From contig OY729418.1 of NCBI GenBank assembly GCA_963422275.1, forward strand, positions 496,001 through 560,000: 64,000 nt of DNA. Reading direction: 5' to 3'. The stretch is from G963422275 sp963422275. Lineage in GTDB: Bacteria; Pseudomonadota; Alphaproteobacteria; Rhodobacterales; Rhodobacteraceae. Of this stretch, positions 27,001-37,930 are shown in pieces. Every line of letters starts with the position of its first letter. Position 1 is the stretch's first letter. The position numbers and the translations under genes are program-made. Below the pieces are notes generated by a model. That model made no database searches. It saw nothing but the letters and a program-made list of their open reading frames with translations, and was not told where the DNA came from.

Positions 27001-30000
27001 CGTTGCGGTTCATCCCCGCATGAGCGGGGAACACTGGAGATCGACGACGAGATGATCGCCGATGAACGGTTCATCCCCGCATGAGCGGGGAACACGACGT
27101 AGCCGAAATTATGGCTGCACCCTGCCGCGGTTCATCCCCGCATGAGCGGGGAACACGGCGGGAGGTCAGCAGTAGATCCCCCTGTCGTCGGTTCATCCCC
27201 GCATGAGCGGGGAACACTTTTGACTATCGGGACTTATGACCAGATATTTCGGTTCATCCCCGCATGAGCGGGGAACACATGCAGCTAAGCAAGCTAGGTA
27301 GCAACCGTGGCGGTTCATCCCCGCATGAGCGGGGAACACGCGAAATCCATAAATCAGGCCATGGGCGGATACGGTTCATCCCCGCATGAGCGGGGAACAC
27401 GCCCCGGAGAAAATCCACCGGAAAAGGTCAACCGGTTCATCCCCGCATGAGCGGGGAACACTGTGTGTCTGTCGGGTGCAGACCAAATAGTCGCGGTTCA
27501 TCCCCGCATGAGCGGGGAACACCTACGACAGCTTGGCTAGCAGTTTCTCCATCACGGTTCATCCCCGCATGAGCGGGGAACACATGGCAAATGTGCCCAA
27601 TCTGCCATATTGCGCCGGTTCATCCCCGCATGAGCGGGGAACACATTGATCAAGCAAAATATGGCAGTGGTGCATTCGGTTCATCCCCGCATGAGCGGGG
27701 AACACATTTTCGATCACCGAATGACCGATCCAAACGACGGTTCATCCCCGCATGAGCGGGGAACACCGGTCGGGATTTGCGCGTCTATTTTGTGGAAACG
27801 GTTCATCCCCGCATGAGCGGGGAACACATCACCACTATTGCATGCTCTGGCTTGATTGCCGGTTCATCCCCGCATGAGCGGGGAACACGCTAAAGACCTC
27901 ATCAAGACCTGATAGGCCTCCGGTTCATCCCCGCATGAGCGGGGAACACGATATCCTGGAAACGCAACGAAAAGCGGGGAACGGTTCATCCCCGCATGAG
28001 CGGGGAACACGTCTTGTCATTGATTAACGCGATATTTCTGAACGGTTCATCCCCGCATGAGCGGGGAACACAACGATGATCCAGTCTCCAGACCGCCAAA
28101 CCTCGGTTCATCCCCGCATGAGCGGGGAACACTCGGTTTGCAGATTTTCCGTCAGTCGCGCGGGCGGTTCATCCCCGCATGAGCGGGGAACACCAGCGCA
28201 GACCGATCTAATCGTTGAAGTGCCGCGGTTCATCCCCGCATGAGCGGGGAACACACCCGGAGTTTGCAAAAGCATTTGACGACGCGCGGTTCATCCCCGC
28301 ATGAGCGGGGAACACTTTTGGGGGGAAAGTGCAATTTTGCTCTTGTGCGGTTCATCCCCGCATGAGCGGGGAACACTGATAGCCGAGGATGTCAAGACGG
28401 CTCAAAAGCGGTTCATCCCCGCATGAGCGGGGAACACGAATCGGGATCGGGCACCAGCACATTTTCAATCGGTTCATCCCCGCATGAGCGGGGAACACTC
28501 GACAATGATAGACCCCGTCAACCGACAAAACGGTTCATCCCCGCATGAGCGGGGAACACCCGGTTCCCGAACCGCGTTTCAAGAAATCAATCGGTTCATC
28601 CCCGCATGAGCGGGGAACACTATGGTCAAGAACCTGCCGCAATGCAAAGGAACGGTTCATCCCCGCATGAGCGGGGAACACTGCTGCAAGCCTTGCTTGA
28701 GTGTGCGGCGACGCGGTTCATCCCCGCATGAGCGGGGAACACGATTCTGGGTATGTGGCAACAAACTCTCATATCGGTTCATCCCCGCATGAGCGGGGAA
28801 CACGCTGGACGCGGTCGATATCGAGCACAGGATCGCGGTTCATCCCCGCATGAGCGGGGAACACTGGCGATTGCCAATCTGCGATTCACAGCCATTCGGT
28901 TCATCCCCGCATGAGCGGGGAACACCAGCCAAAAATATGACCGTTCATCGCATAATGCGGTTCATCCCCGCATGAGCGGGGAACACGCTGAAACAGATCG
29001 TCCATTTCCGGCATCGCCCGGTTCATCCCCGCATGAGCGGGGAACACATACAGCCGAGCCAACTCATCCACCCCCCCCCCCACGGTTCATCCCCGCATGA
29101 GCGGGGAACACCGTGATGAGCGCGATAAAATGTAGCTAACCAACGGTTCATCCCCGCATGAGCGGGGAACACGCGACGAGGCGCTCATCTATTCAATCCG
29201 CGCTCGGTTCATCCCCGCATGAGCGGGGAACACTACTGGTAGGTGTGGAGGACCTGATACAGGTCCGGTTCATCCCCGCATGAGCGGGGAACACTCTTGT
29301 TCATACATCCCTTATTGTCCCACATTCGGTTCATCCCCGCATGAGCGGGGAACACATCAGGCTCAAACAACTGAGAAGCGTTTTGTGCGGTTCATCCCCG
29401 CATGAGCGGGGAACACGGCTAAGGAATGTCTTTTCAGCACTGAAAGAACGGTTCATCCCCGCATGAGCGGGGAACACGCTCGTCCAGGCCTTGCTTGAGT
29501 GTGCCACGACGGTTCATCCCCGCATGAGCGGGGAACACACTGGCAATCTGGTAGGATAGTAGCCAAGAGGCGGTTCATCCCCGCATGAGCGGGGAACACG
29601 CCGCGAGATTTGCGCTTGGAGCCGCGCGCGCCGGTTCATCCCCGCATGAGCGGGGAACACAAAAAGTCAAGCGCGGATACTATTCTCCAGGACGGTTCAT
29701 CCCCGCATGAGCGGGGAACACAACAAGAGGCCAAACAGGCAGTCGCGGATATTCGGTTCATCCCCGCATGAGCGGGGAACACCTTTGGAACATCCAATGA
29801 CAAAGAGTTTATCCCGGTTCATCCCCGCATGAGCGGGGAACACGACCGGCTTTGATCTGACAATCGCCTGATGAACGGTTCATCCCCGCATGAGCGGGGA
29901 ACACTTCATGTATCTCCGAGCGATATTTTGCACCACCGGTTCATCCCCGCATGAGCGGGGAACACGACCGGCTTTGATCTGACAATCGCCTGATGAACGG

Positions 30001-33000
30001 TTCATCCCCGCATGAGCGGGGAACACACTTGGAGCAGTGCCACTCCATCGGCACACCTCGGTTCATCCCCGCATGAGCGGGGAACACACTATGCTGATAT
30101 CCGTACCCGCCTGCAGGACCGGTTCATCCCCGCATGAGCGGGGAACACATTGACGATTTTGAAATCAGGCGACCTGTTGCCGGTTCATCCCCGCATGAGC
30201 GGGGAACACTCATCAGCAACAGGGCTGAACCATAAAGCCTGCGGTTCATCCCCGCATGAGCGGGGAACACGTTGAATTTCTAGTTAAAGACACTATATCT
30301 AACGGTTCATCCCCGCATGAGCGGGGAACACAGATCGCCACCATTTCGCAAGTCGTTGTCCAGCGGTTCATCCCCGCATGAGCGGGGAACACAGTCAATT
30401 TCTGCGGGCTTTGTCTGGACATCACGGTTCATCCCCGCATGAGCGGGGAACACATCTCGTGCAAGCTGGACAATTTTTGTCCAGGCGGTTCATCCCCGCA
30501 TGAGCGGGGAACACCAAAGTATCTACGCCCTCTGGCGGCAACTCATCGGTTCATCCCCGCATGAGCGGGGAACACATGATTGAGCTTGCGACCATATTGC
30601 CGACACCCGGTTCATCCCCGCATGAGCGGGGAACACGTTGCAGTCTGGGACAGATCGTTGAACGCTGACGGTTCATCCCCGCATGAGCGGGGAACACCTA
30701 TCCTTGGACGCCAAAAGCTGACGATGGAACGGTTCATCCCCGCATGAGCGGGGAACACGGTCGGTCAAGCAAGCCCTCGGTCATTTCATGCGGTTCATCC
30801 CCGCATGAGCGGGGAACACGCCATGAAGTCCCGCGCCGACAAGGCGTAGGCTGGTTCATCCCCGCATGAGCGGGGAACACCGTTGACCCCTCATACACAA
30901 TTGATGATCATACGGTTCATCCCCGCATGAGCGGGGAACACTTTCATTTCCATCTCCTTTGTTTTGATGAGTTCGGTTCATCCCCGCATGAGCGGGGAAC
31001 ACCAAAGTTCGCTTGACCTGCTTTTCGGATACCCCGGTTCATCCCCGCATGAGCGGGGAACACTTTTGAAAAGCGCATTGGAGATTGGACGGCGCCGGTT
31101 CATCCCCGCATGAGCGGGGAACACATTTCTGACCTGTATTTTGCACCGCCTTCATTCGGTTCATCCCCGCATGAGCGGGGAACACAAACAGACGAATCAT
31201 ATTCTCGTCCAGTATATCGGTTCATCCCCGCATGAGCGGGGAACACATATATAAAGGACCGAGAAATGCTTAGATTCGCGGTTCATCCCCGCATGAGCGG
31301 GGAACACCGATGATGGATTTGTGATCGCTCCGCTAGACACGGTTCATCCCCGCATGAGCGGGGAACACATTTCTGTCCGCAGGACGGCGATTAGGCCGTC
31401 CGGTTCATCCCCGCATGAGCGGGGAACACTATGAGGCACGATGGGGCGGAACGACGGATTACGGTTCATCCCCGCATGAGCGGGGAACACAACAATCACA
31501 CTCGTTGCCACCGTTTCAAAATCGGTTCATCCCCGCATGAGCGGGGAACACGGGTATTCTGCGATTTTTGCCCCGCCGAGTGCCGGTTCATCCCCGCATG
31601 AGCGGGGAACACGGATCGGCTTGTTGCACCCGACAGCGGACCAACGGTTCATCCCCGCATGAGCGGGGAACACGGAGAACACACCAAAGAGGAACGCGCG
31701 AAAGCCGGTTCATCCCCGCATGAGCGGGGAACACTTCCACTGCTCCAGTTTTGGGCGGTGATGGGCTGGTTCATCCCCGCATGAGCGGGGAACACTCCCA
31801 TCTTGGGAACCTTGAACCACAGCATTTCGGTTCATCCCCGCATGAGCGGGGAACACTAAGTCAATTCTGATATATTCACACCCTGCGACGGTTCATCCCC
31901 GCATGAGCGGGGAACACTGCCTAGACTACGCCTATGCAAGTTTGACAGACGGTTCATCCCCGCATGAGCGGGGAACACGCGCGGATGAGCCGCGCTCCCA
32001 CAACCCACAACGGTTCATCCCCGCATGAGCGGGGAACACGCGAATTTGACAGCGCGGAATAGACCCACCGACGGTTCATCCCCGCATGAGCGGGGAACAC
32101 TAGGAACCCACAATGCAACACTTGCGTATCTACGGTTCATCCCCGCATGAGCGGGGAACACTCGGGACTGACACGTCGTAGCGTCTGCCGTCCCGGTTCA
32201 TCCCCGCATGAGCGGGGAACACCTTGCGGATTGTGCCGACGGCTTGCGCTCTTGCGGTTCATCCCCGCATGAGCGGGGAACACTACCGTATGGAGCGGGA
32301 AAACGTTGAAGTTTTCGGTTCATCCCCGCATGAGCGGGGAACACTGCTGATGCCACTGTCGATCCTGATAAAAATACGGTTCATCCCCGCATGAGCGGGG
32401 AACACGAGCGAGATTGAGGGTCGCGGGTGTAACCGCTCGGTTCATCCCCGCATGAGCGGGGAACACTGTGCCAAGTGGACAAATCCCTCACAACCTCACG
32501 GTTCATCCCCGCATGAGCGGGGAACACGTCCATACTGCCACACGGGGGTATGGATTTCACGGTTCATCCCCGCATGAGCGGGGAACACCCGCCGTCTCCG
32601 TTTCCAGTCCCCGGCGGTGTCGGTTCATCCCCGCATGAGCGGGGAACACGTGACCGCAAGCGGTATGTCGTCCAAATCAGGCGGTTCATCCCCGCATGAG
32701 CGGGGAACACTGAGGAATTGGGCACCGAACAATCCAATCGCCCGGTTCATCCCCGCATGAGCGGGGAACACGTCGGATTTTTTGTTGGATTTCGCAATGG
32801 CCGCGGTTCATCCCCGCATGAGCGGGGAACACCCGCTTGTCAATTTTCACCCGCCCGGCGGCGTCGGTTCATCCCCGCATGAGCGGGGAACACAGATAAG
32901 TTTTTACGCCCGCGCCAACGCCTTGCGGTTCATCCCCGCATGAGCGGGGAACACGGCTTCCGATAAAAGGCGATGTTTCCGATTGGCGGTTCATCCCCGC

Positions 33001-35150
33001 ATGAGCGGGGAACACCATACAAGCTACGAATGGATACCCGATCATTACGGTTCATCCCCGCATGAGCGGGGAACACTTTTTCTTGATTGTCTATTTTTTT
33101 TTGCATTTCGGTTCATCCCCGCATGAGCGGGGAACACGCAGTCAGCAGAGGAAGCACTGCCAGTTAAAACGGTTCATCCCCGCATGAGCGGGGAACACGC
33201 AGCATTAGTCTATGGATCATATTTGAACAACGGTTCATCCCCGCATGAGCGGGGAACACCTCAACCTTGATCGATTGATCTCCGACAACATCGGTTCATC
33301 CCCGCATGAGCGGGGAACACTTCCCGCCGAACTGCGGGGCAAGGAGCTTTCACGGTTCATCCCCGCATGAGCGGGGAACACGAACTCGAAAAAAGACATG
33401 ATCATCCTGGAGACGGTTCATCCCCGCATGAGCGGGGAACACCTGGCCAAATCAGCCCCAAAGCCAGATATCGTCGGTTCATCCCCGCATGAGCGGGGAA
33501 CACTTCCCTTTGCGGTTGTGGATGCATCGGGAACACGGTTCATCCCCGCATGAGCGGGGAACACTTTCTACGGGGTTCTTCTTTTAAAAACAATAACGGT
33601 TCATCCCCGCATGAGCGGGGAACACTCCAGATAGCCGATTAGATTTATTTCACCGCCCGGTTCATCCCCGCATGAGCGGGGAACACATCTGAAAAAGTGC
33701 AGATTTGTAGAAACTGAACGGTTCATCCCCGCATGAGCGGGGAACACGAGCGACTGATTATGTGGTCAGCGACATTCAGCGGTTCATCCCCGCATGAGCG
33801 GGGAACACCGGTATTGGATCGGCTGATGCCACTGTCGATCCGGTTCATCCCCGCATGAGCGGGGAACACATGCAACCTGGTGGGTGCCGGGCAAATCTCT
33901 GCGGTTCATCCCCGCATGAGCGGGGAACACTAGCTCGGACACCGCAATCGCGCGATCTCCGACGGTTCATCCCCGCATGAGCGGGGAACACCATTACGCA
34001 CAAGTATGATTACAGCGGCGAGCCGGTTCATCCCCGCATGAGCGGGGAACACAGGGTTAGCAGTGTGGGTATAGACACTGTGATCGGTTCATCCCCGCAT
34101 GAGCGGGGAACACGCCTCAATGCGCTTGGATTGTGCACTGGGAGCCGGTTCATCCCCGCATGAGCGGGGAACACAATTGACCCTTGCTTACACTACTCTA
34201 TTTTCACGGTTCATCCCCGCATGAGCGGGGAACACGTAGCCTAGCGCAATTGAGGCTAGGAAAACGGCGGTTCATCCCCGCATGAGCGGGGAACACGAAT
34301 GCCGACGACGGACGCGGTCCGCCTCGGACGGTTCATCCCCGCATGAGCGGGGAACACGCAATCAGGCGGCAAAAGGCGACTGGCATTGCCGGTTCATCCC
34401 CGCATGAGCGGGGAACACAGCGTCATGTTAAAGTAAATATCGGCGGCGTTCGGTTCATCCCCGCATGAGCGGGGAACACGAATCAGGCTTCGCTTTCGCG
34501 CGCCAACGCCATGGTTCATCCCCGCATGAGCGGGGAACACTTCTGATTAGCCGCGCGCCGGATGACGAATGGCGGTTCATCCCCGCATGAGCGGGGAACA
34601 CTTTTGCCCATTCAAAAGTTTGGCCGCCGTATTCGGTTCATCCCCGCATGAGCGGGGAACACCATCGGCTGCACGAGAGTTTTCAGAACTCCTGCGGTTC
34701 ATCCCCGCATGAGCGGGGAACACAAATTCCCCGGCTGGAGCGTTATCTGACACAACGGTTCATCCCCGCATGAGCGGGGAACACGGGGAAGAAGGGGAAG
34801 GGAACCGGTGATGCGCCGGTTCATCCCCGCATGAGCGGGGAACACAAATCGTCAATTGACGTGATGAAAATTGACGGCGGTTCATCCCCGCATGAGCGGG
34901 GAACACATTTACCGATTTCTGAATCAGACGAAATGATTTGGTTCATCCCCGCATGAGCGGGGAACACTGCGTCAGAAACGCCTTCTTGGTTTCCGGTTGC
35001 GGTTCATCCCCGCATGAGCGGGGAACACTCCGGATGCGCGCGCTCAAGACAAAAAGGCTGCGGTTCATCCCCGCATGAGCGGGGAACACGAGGCCTCTTA
35101 TTCAATTTTTTTAAGCAAGTACGGTTCATCCCCGCATGAGCGGGGAACAC
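24078..35150 (-). CRISPR. type I-E CRISPR array, 182 repeats and 181 spacers
   Basis: 29-bp repeats at a 61-bp period. On the plus strand they begin CGGTTCATCCCC and end GCGGGGAACAC; the functional strand is the minus one, with stem CCCCGC/GCGGGG, loop TCAT and the 8-nt handle ATGAACCG. The first repeat is at 24078-24106 and the last at 35122-35150. Phase counting (81 steps of 61, one of 64, 99 of 61) gives 181 spacers, all 32 nt except one of 35 nt at 29048-29082. Repeats appear identical except the plus-strand first base, which is T at 26091, 30852, 31767, 34512 and 34939 and A at 25115. The leader and cas2 lie at the high-coordinate end, so newest spacers are near 35100. Open frames inside the array (such as 28901-29083) are artefacts. 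Confidence 0.98.
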
Positions 35151-35222
35151 ACTTCCTGCAGTCAGTTGATTTAAATCACAAATATTCGCAACACAAGTTC
35201 TACCGCCAATTTCAGGCCAAAG
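35151..35222 (-). promoter_or_regulatory. CRISPR leader with possible IHF site
   Basis: 72 AT-rich bases between the cas2 stop and the first (newest) repeat. On the array's strand the segment AATCAACTGACTG (complement of 35159-35171) matches the IHF core WATCAANNNNTTR with one mismatch, about 8-20 nt from the repeat. In E. coli type I-E, IHF bends the leader there for Cas1-Cas2 integration. An array promoter probably overlaps the end of cas2; I could not place it firmly. Confidence 0.6.
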
Positions 35223-35531
35223 TTATCGTTTTTGGTTTTTCGTCAAATTCTGGGGAAGCGGCGAAAATGAGACCAATTTCAGCCCGTCAAAATCCACCGG
35301 CATTCGGCGATTTTGGCCAACGGTCGCAAAGTCGAATCCTTGGTCGGTTGGTGCAGTCCAAGCCATAACGGCATCGCCATTTCCTATATACGCTTCCACG
35401 TCAGCCCAAATTCGCTCTCGAACACGTCGAGAGTAACGACCGACATACACACCAGCGCGGATCTCCAGCAACCAAACTGCAAGCCTACCGCGGAGACGGG
35501 GAGGTGCATTCTCAACCGCGATGACCATCAT
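35223..35531 (-). CDS. cas2: Cas2e, type I-E adaptation endoribonuclease-like protein
   Basis: 102-residue CRISPR-associated Cas2 of the Cse/E. coli type. It closely parallels E. coli Cas2: MVIAVENAPPRLRGRLAVWL, EIRAGVYVGRYSRRVRERIW, then TGFDF-like QGFDFATVGQNRR and PVDFDGLKLVSF. It dimerises and bridges two Cas1 dimers in the integrase that inserts spacers. Start ATG 35531, with a second ATG directly after it (35528); it overlaps the cas1 3' end by 20 nt. Last gene before the leader. Confidence 0.95.
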   Translation of the reverse strand: MMVIAVENAPPRLRGRLAVWLLEIRAGVYVGRYSRRVRERIWADVEAYIGNGDAVMAWTAPTDQGFDFATVGQNRRMPVDFDGLKLVSFSPLPQNLTKNQKR

Positions 35532-36450
35532 CTCCCCCTCCGGGCTTATCCTCAAACGCCGGCCCAACGGCCTCAGGCGAAGCTTCGGGAACCGGCAAAT
35601 TTCCGGCCATCAAAACGTCTTCAATTCCAGGAACAATCTTTGCAAGCAAACCCGATGTGCGAAAGCTGTCTCTACAAGCAAGCCGGACGGCACGCTCAAC
35701 CGGCAAATCGAGTTTGCCCTTCTGTGCCCTTCCAGCGATTCGAAATGCCTCCGGAACAACAGTTCGCGTCTTCCACAAGTCCGCAATGTCATATACGAAC
35801 GATCGTGGTTTGCCAGAGTGCAGGAATCCGATCGCGGGTGCATATCCTGCAGCCAGTACCGCTGCTTCCGCAAGTCCATTCAGGCAGGCGTTAGCGGCAC
35901 TGAGACAACGATTCGGAATGTCAGAACTGTCCCAGTCGTCAGGACTGTATCGGCGCCGTTTCCACGCAACGCCAAACTGCCTTGCGAATAGATCATAGCT
36001 TTCGCGGACGCGGGCGCCTTCAATGCCTCGAAGTTGATTGATCGATCGCTTCAACGGTGCTGCCTCGTTAAAACGAATGCGGTACATTTCACGAACAACG
36101 CGAAGTCTGGCCGCGGAATCAAGCGCCAGCGAAGCCTGCCACAAGAGCTTGTCTGACCGGGCTCCGCCTGGCTGCCCTGCCGCATAAAGCCTCACTCCTG
36201 CCTCCCCCACCCACGTGACCAATGTCCCTGCGCGGCCGGCAAGTGCAACAGCGCTGTGCGAGATGCGTGCACCCGGTTCAAGCATCAGGCATGCCAAGCC
36301 TCCGACAGGAATGTGAGTGCGCGTGCCATCTGCATTGATGGCAACAAACGCCCCATCCTTGACGTCGATCTGGGCACGCTCCACGAAGACCATAGCCGCA
36401 CGCTCCTTAATCGGAATTGGCTTGGGCGGAACGATTCCCGGAAGCGGCAA
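35512..36450 (-). CDS. cas1: Cas1e, CRISPR integrase
   Basis: 312-residue Cas1, the spacer integrase. Metal-binding residues are Glu144 (RGIEGARVR), His211 (GFLHSGKP), Asp221 and Asp224 (VYDIADLW), at the positions matching E. coli Glu141, His208, Asp218 and Asp221. The block THIPVGGLACLMLEPGARIS and VGEAGVRLYAAGQPGGARSD are family hallmarks. It starts 17 nt after cas6e and overlaps cas2, so it is cotranscribed with Cascade. Confidence 0.97.
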   Translation of the reverse strand: MPLPGIVPPKPIPIKERAAMVFVERAQIDVKDGAFVAINADGTRTHIPVGGLACLMLEPGARISHSAVALAGRAGTLVTWVGEAGVRLYAAGQPGGARSDKLLWQASLALDSAARLRVVREMYRIRFNEAAPLKRSINQLRGIEGARVRESYDLFARQFGVAWKRRRYSPDDWDSSDIPNRCLSAANACLNGLAEAAVLAAGYAPAIGFLHSGKPRSFVYDIADLWKTRTVVPEAFRIAGRAQKGKLDLPVERAVRLACRDSFRTSGLLAKIVPGIEDVLMAGNLPVPEASPEAVGPAFEDKPGGGDDGHRG

Positions 36451-36467
36451 TTTGCTTCACCTATGGT

Positions 36468-37199
36468 TCAAGCGCGGCGGACTAGCATCAAACCGCACCC
36501 AAATGCCTTGGCACGGCCAAAACCAGTCAACAGCGCATTGGTGAACACATCCGGTTCGCTTACAGTGAGAAGCCCTCTCAGGTCCAGCACTCCCAAGGTG
36601 GCATCCTTTCCACCGGAGCGTTTTAGCCTGCGAACTCGATAATCTTCCACCACAATTCCATCGATTGAGAATCCACGACGCTTGCCTTGATCTGAAATCC
36701 ACGTGAGAGCCGCATCCTCGGCGGCATTAATGCGTCTTGCGGCACGAGAATCAAGGCTCGCGACCCCCACCCTGAGCTCCTGTTCCCGCATTGCATGCAT
36801 CACGATATCAACGCGGCGATTTTTTCGCGGCCTCCGATTGGTGCCTGGCACTGTTTCTTCGTTGGGGACAGAACGCCGGTCTCGGGTCGCATTGGCTCGC
36901 AAGATAAAGGAGAGCTGGTCCCCGACCGCCAAATCCGGTGCAAACTGCTTTGACTCAAACGGTTTGAACAGGCGCAACCCTTTGTCCTGCGGTTTTTGGG
37001 CCGAAAGAACCAAGAATTTTCCCCGTCCATCCGAGCGCCAAAGAAAGTCCCGCTTCGCATCGCGGTCCGGAAACATCGTCCAGACCAACCGACGATGAGC
37101 ATCAAGCGCCAAGTCCCTGTCCTTCGGGTCAAGCAAGGGCCCAAGCGCATGCTCAGGTGCCTGCCTGTCGAGTTCGGCACGGGTAAGGTAATGTGTCAT
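36468..37199 (-). CDS. cas6e: Cas6e, pre-crRNA endoribonuclease
   Basis: 243-residue Cas6e (Cse3/CasE), which cuts pre-crRNA at the base of the repeat hairpin and stays bound to the 3' stem in Cascade. The probable catalytic His is His35 (DAHRRLVWTMFPD, aligned with E. coli LHQGLWHLFPN). The C-terminal glycine-rich loop GFGRAKAFGCGLMLV is intact. ATG 37199 overlaps the cas5 stop (ATGA). Confidence 0.94.
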   Translation of the reverse strand: MTHYLTRAELDRQAPEHALGPLLDPKDRDLALDAHRRLVWTMFPDRDAKRDFLWRSDGRGKFLVLSAQKPQDKGLRLFKPFESKQFAPDLAVGDQLSFILRANATRDRRSVPNEETVPGTNRRPRKNRRVDIVMHAMREQELRVGVASLDSRAARRINAAEDAALTWISDQGKRRGFSIDGIVVEDYRVRRLKRSGGKDATLGVLDLRGLLTVSEPDVFTNALLTGFGRAKAFGCGLMLVRRA

Positions 37200-37930
37200 G
37201 CAGCCTCCTCGTCTTCAGTCTGGCTGTCGCCCAAATGCCAGACGGCGCACTCATCGAAGGTCCAAGCTCGACGATCAAGCGGCTCGCCTGGCACCAGTTC
37301 AATTTGCTGAGGCGGTTTCAGGCCAGCCACAGGGTCGGAATAGGCCGGGTGCCGGTTGCGCTCCTCTTCCGCCCAGTCTTTGGAGCGAATCCATTCCGGT
37401 ATTTCAATTTGCGCAAGCGCCTCGCGCGGACCTTCCTCCAAAACAACGACAGGATTGACAGGGGCTGCCAGAGGGCACGCCTTGCGACCAAGATAAAGCG
37501 GAAACACTGGTTGCCGCAGATGATTCACAAAATCGCTCAACGGCCAACGGCCATTGCCCCAAACCGCTGCCCCGATCAACACGTCGCAACGATAATCGCG
37601 AAATGTTATGATCGTGTTGGCGGCGCGACCGACACTCGCCAGTGCATCGCCCCGGGTTTGGGGACGCTTGGCCTTGGGCGTCGGAACGGTCTGGACCGTG
37701 TGGTAGTCACGCAACGGCTTGGATTGCTGAAACGGTTGCACCGCAACTGAGTAAGCGCGGAGATTCGCCAGGCCCTCGACATCGCCTCGGTCGATCCCAA
37801 GCGCTGCACCCACCAATCCCAACACTGCGGACCGCATGGGGGCCAGCTCGCTACCGCGACGTTCATGTCCTGCATAGCTGCCGAACGAGGCCATCGGCGC
37901 GGCCAAAAGAAAAACCAGGTGTTCACGCAT
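37196..37930 (-). CDS. cas5e: Cas5e, Cascade subunit
   Basis: 244-residue Cas5 (CasD), which caps the 5' handle of the crRNA. The N-terminus MREHLVFLLAAPMASFG, then MRSAVLGLVGAALGIDRGD, matches E. coli Cas5e (MRSYLILRLAGPMQAWG...SGLLGLLGACLGIQRDD). That alignment selects ATG 37930 instead of 37948. It overlaps cas7 by 8 nt and cas6e by 4 nt. Confidence 0.93.
   Translation of the reverse strand: MREHLVFLLAAPMASFGSYAGHERRGSELAPMRSAVLGLVGAALGIDRGDVEGLANLRAYSVAVQPFQQSKPLRDYHTVQTVPTPKAKRPQTRGDALASVGRAANTIITFRDYRCDVLIGAAVWGNGRWPLSDFVNHLRQPVFPLYLGRKACPLAAPVNPVVVLEEGPREALAQIEIPEWIRSKDWAEEERNRHPAYSDPVAGLKPPQQIELVPGEPLDRRAWTFDECAVWHLGDSQTEDEEAA

Noticed and set aside
28901..29083. 60-codon open frame within the CRISPR array
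   Set aside because: It is built of repeats and spacers, with no ribosome-binding site; the repeat happens to be open in this frame.
35075..35368. 97-codon plus-strand frame crossing the last repeats, leader and cas2 end
   Set aside because: It runs antisense to cas2 and through repeat DNA; the leader and cas2 explain the sequence.
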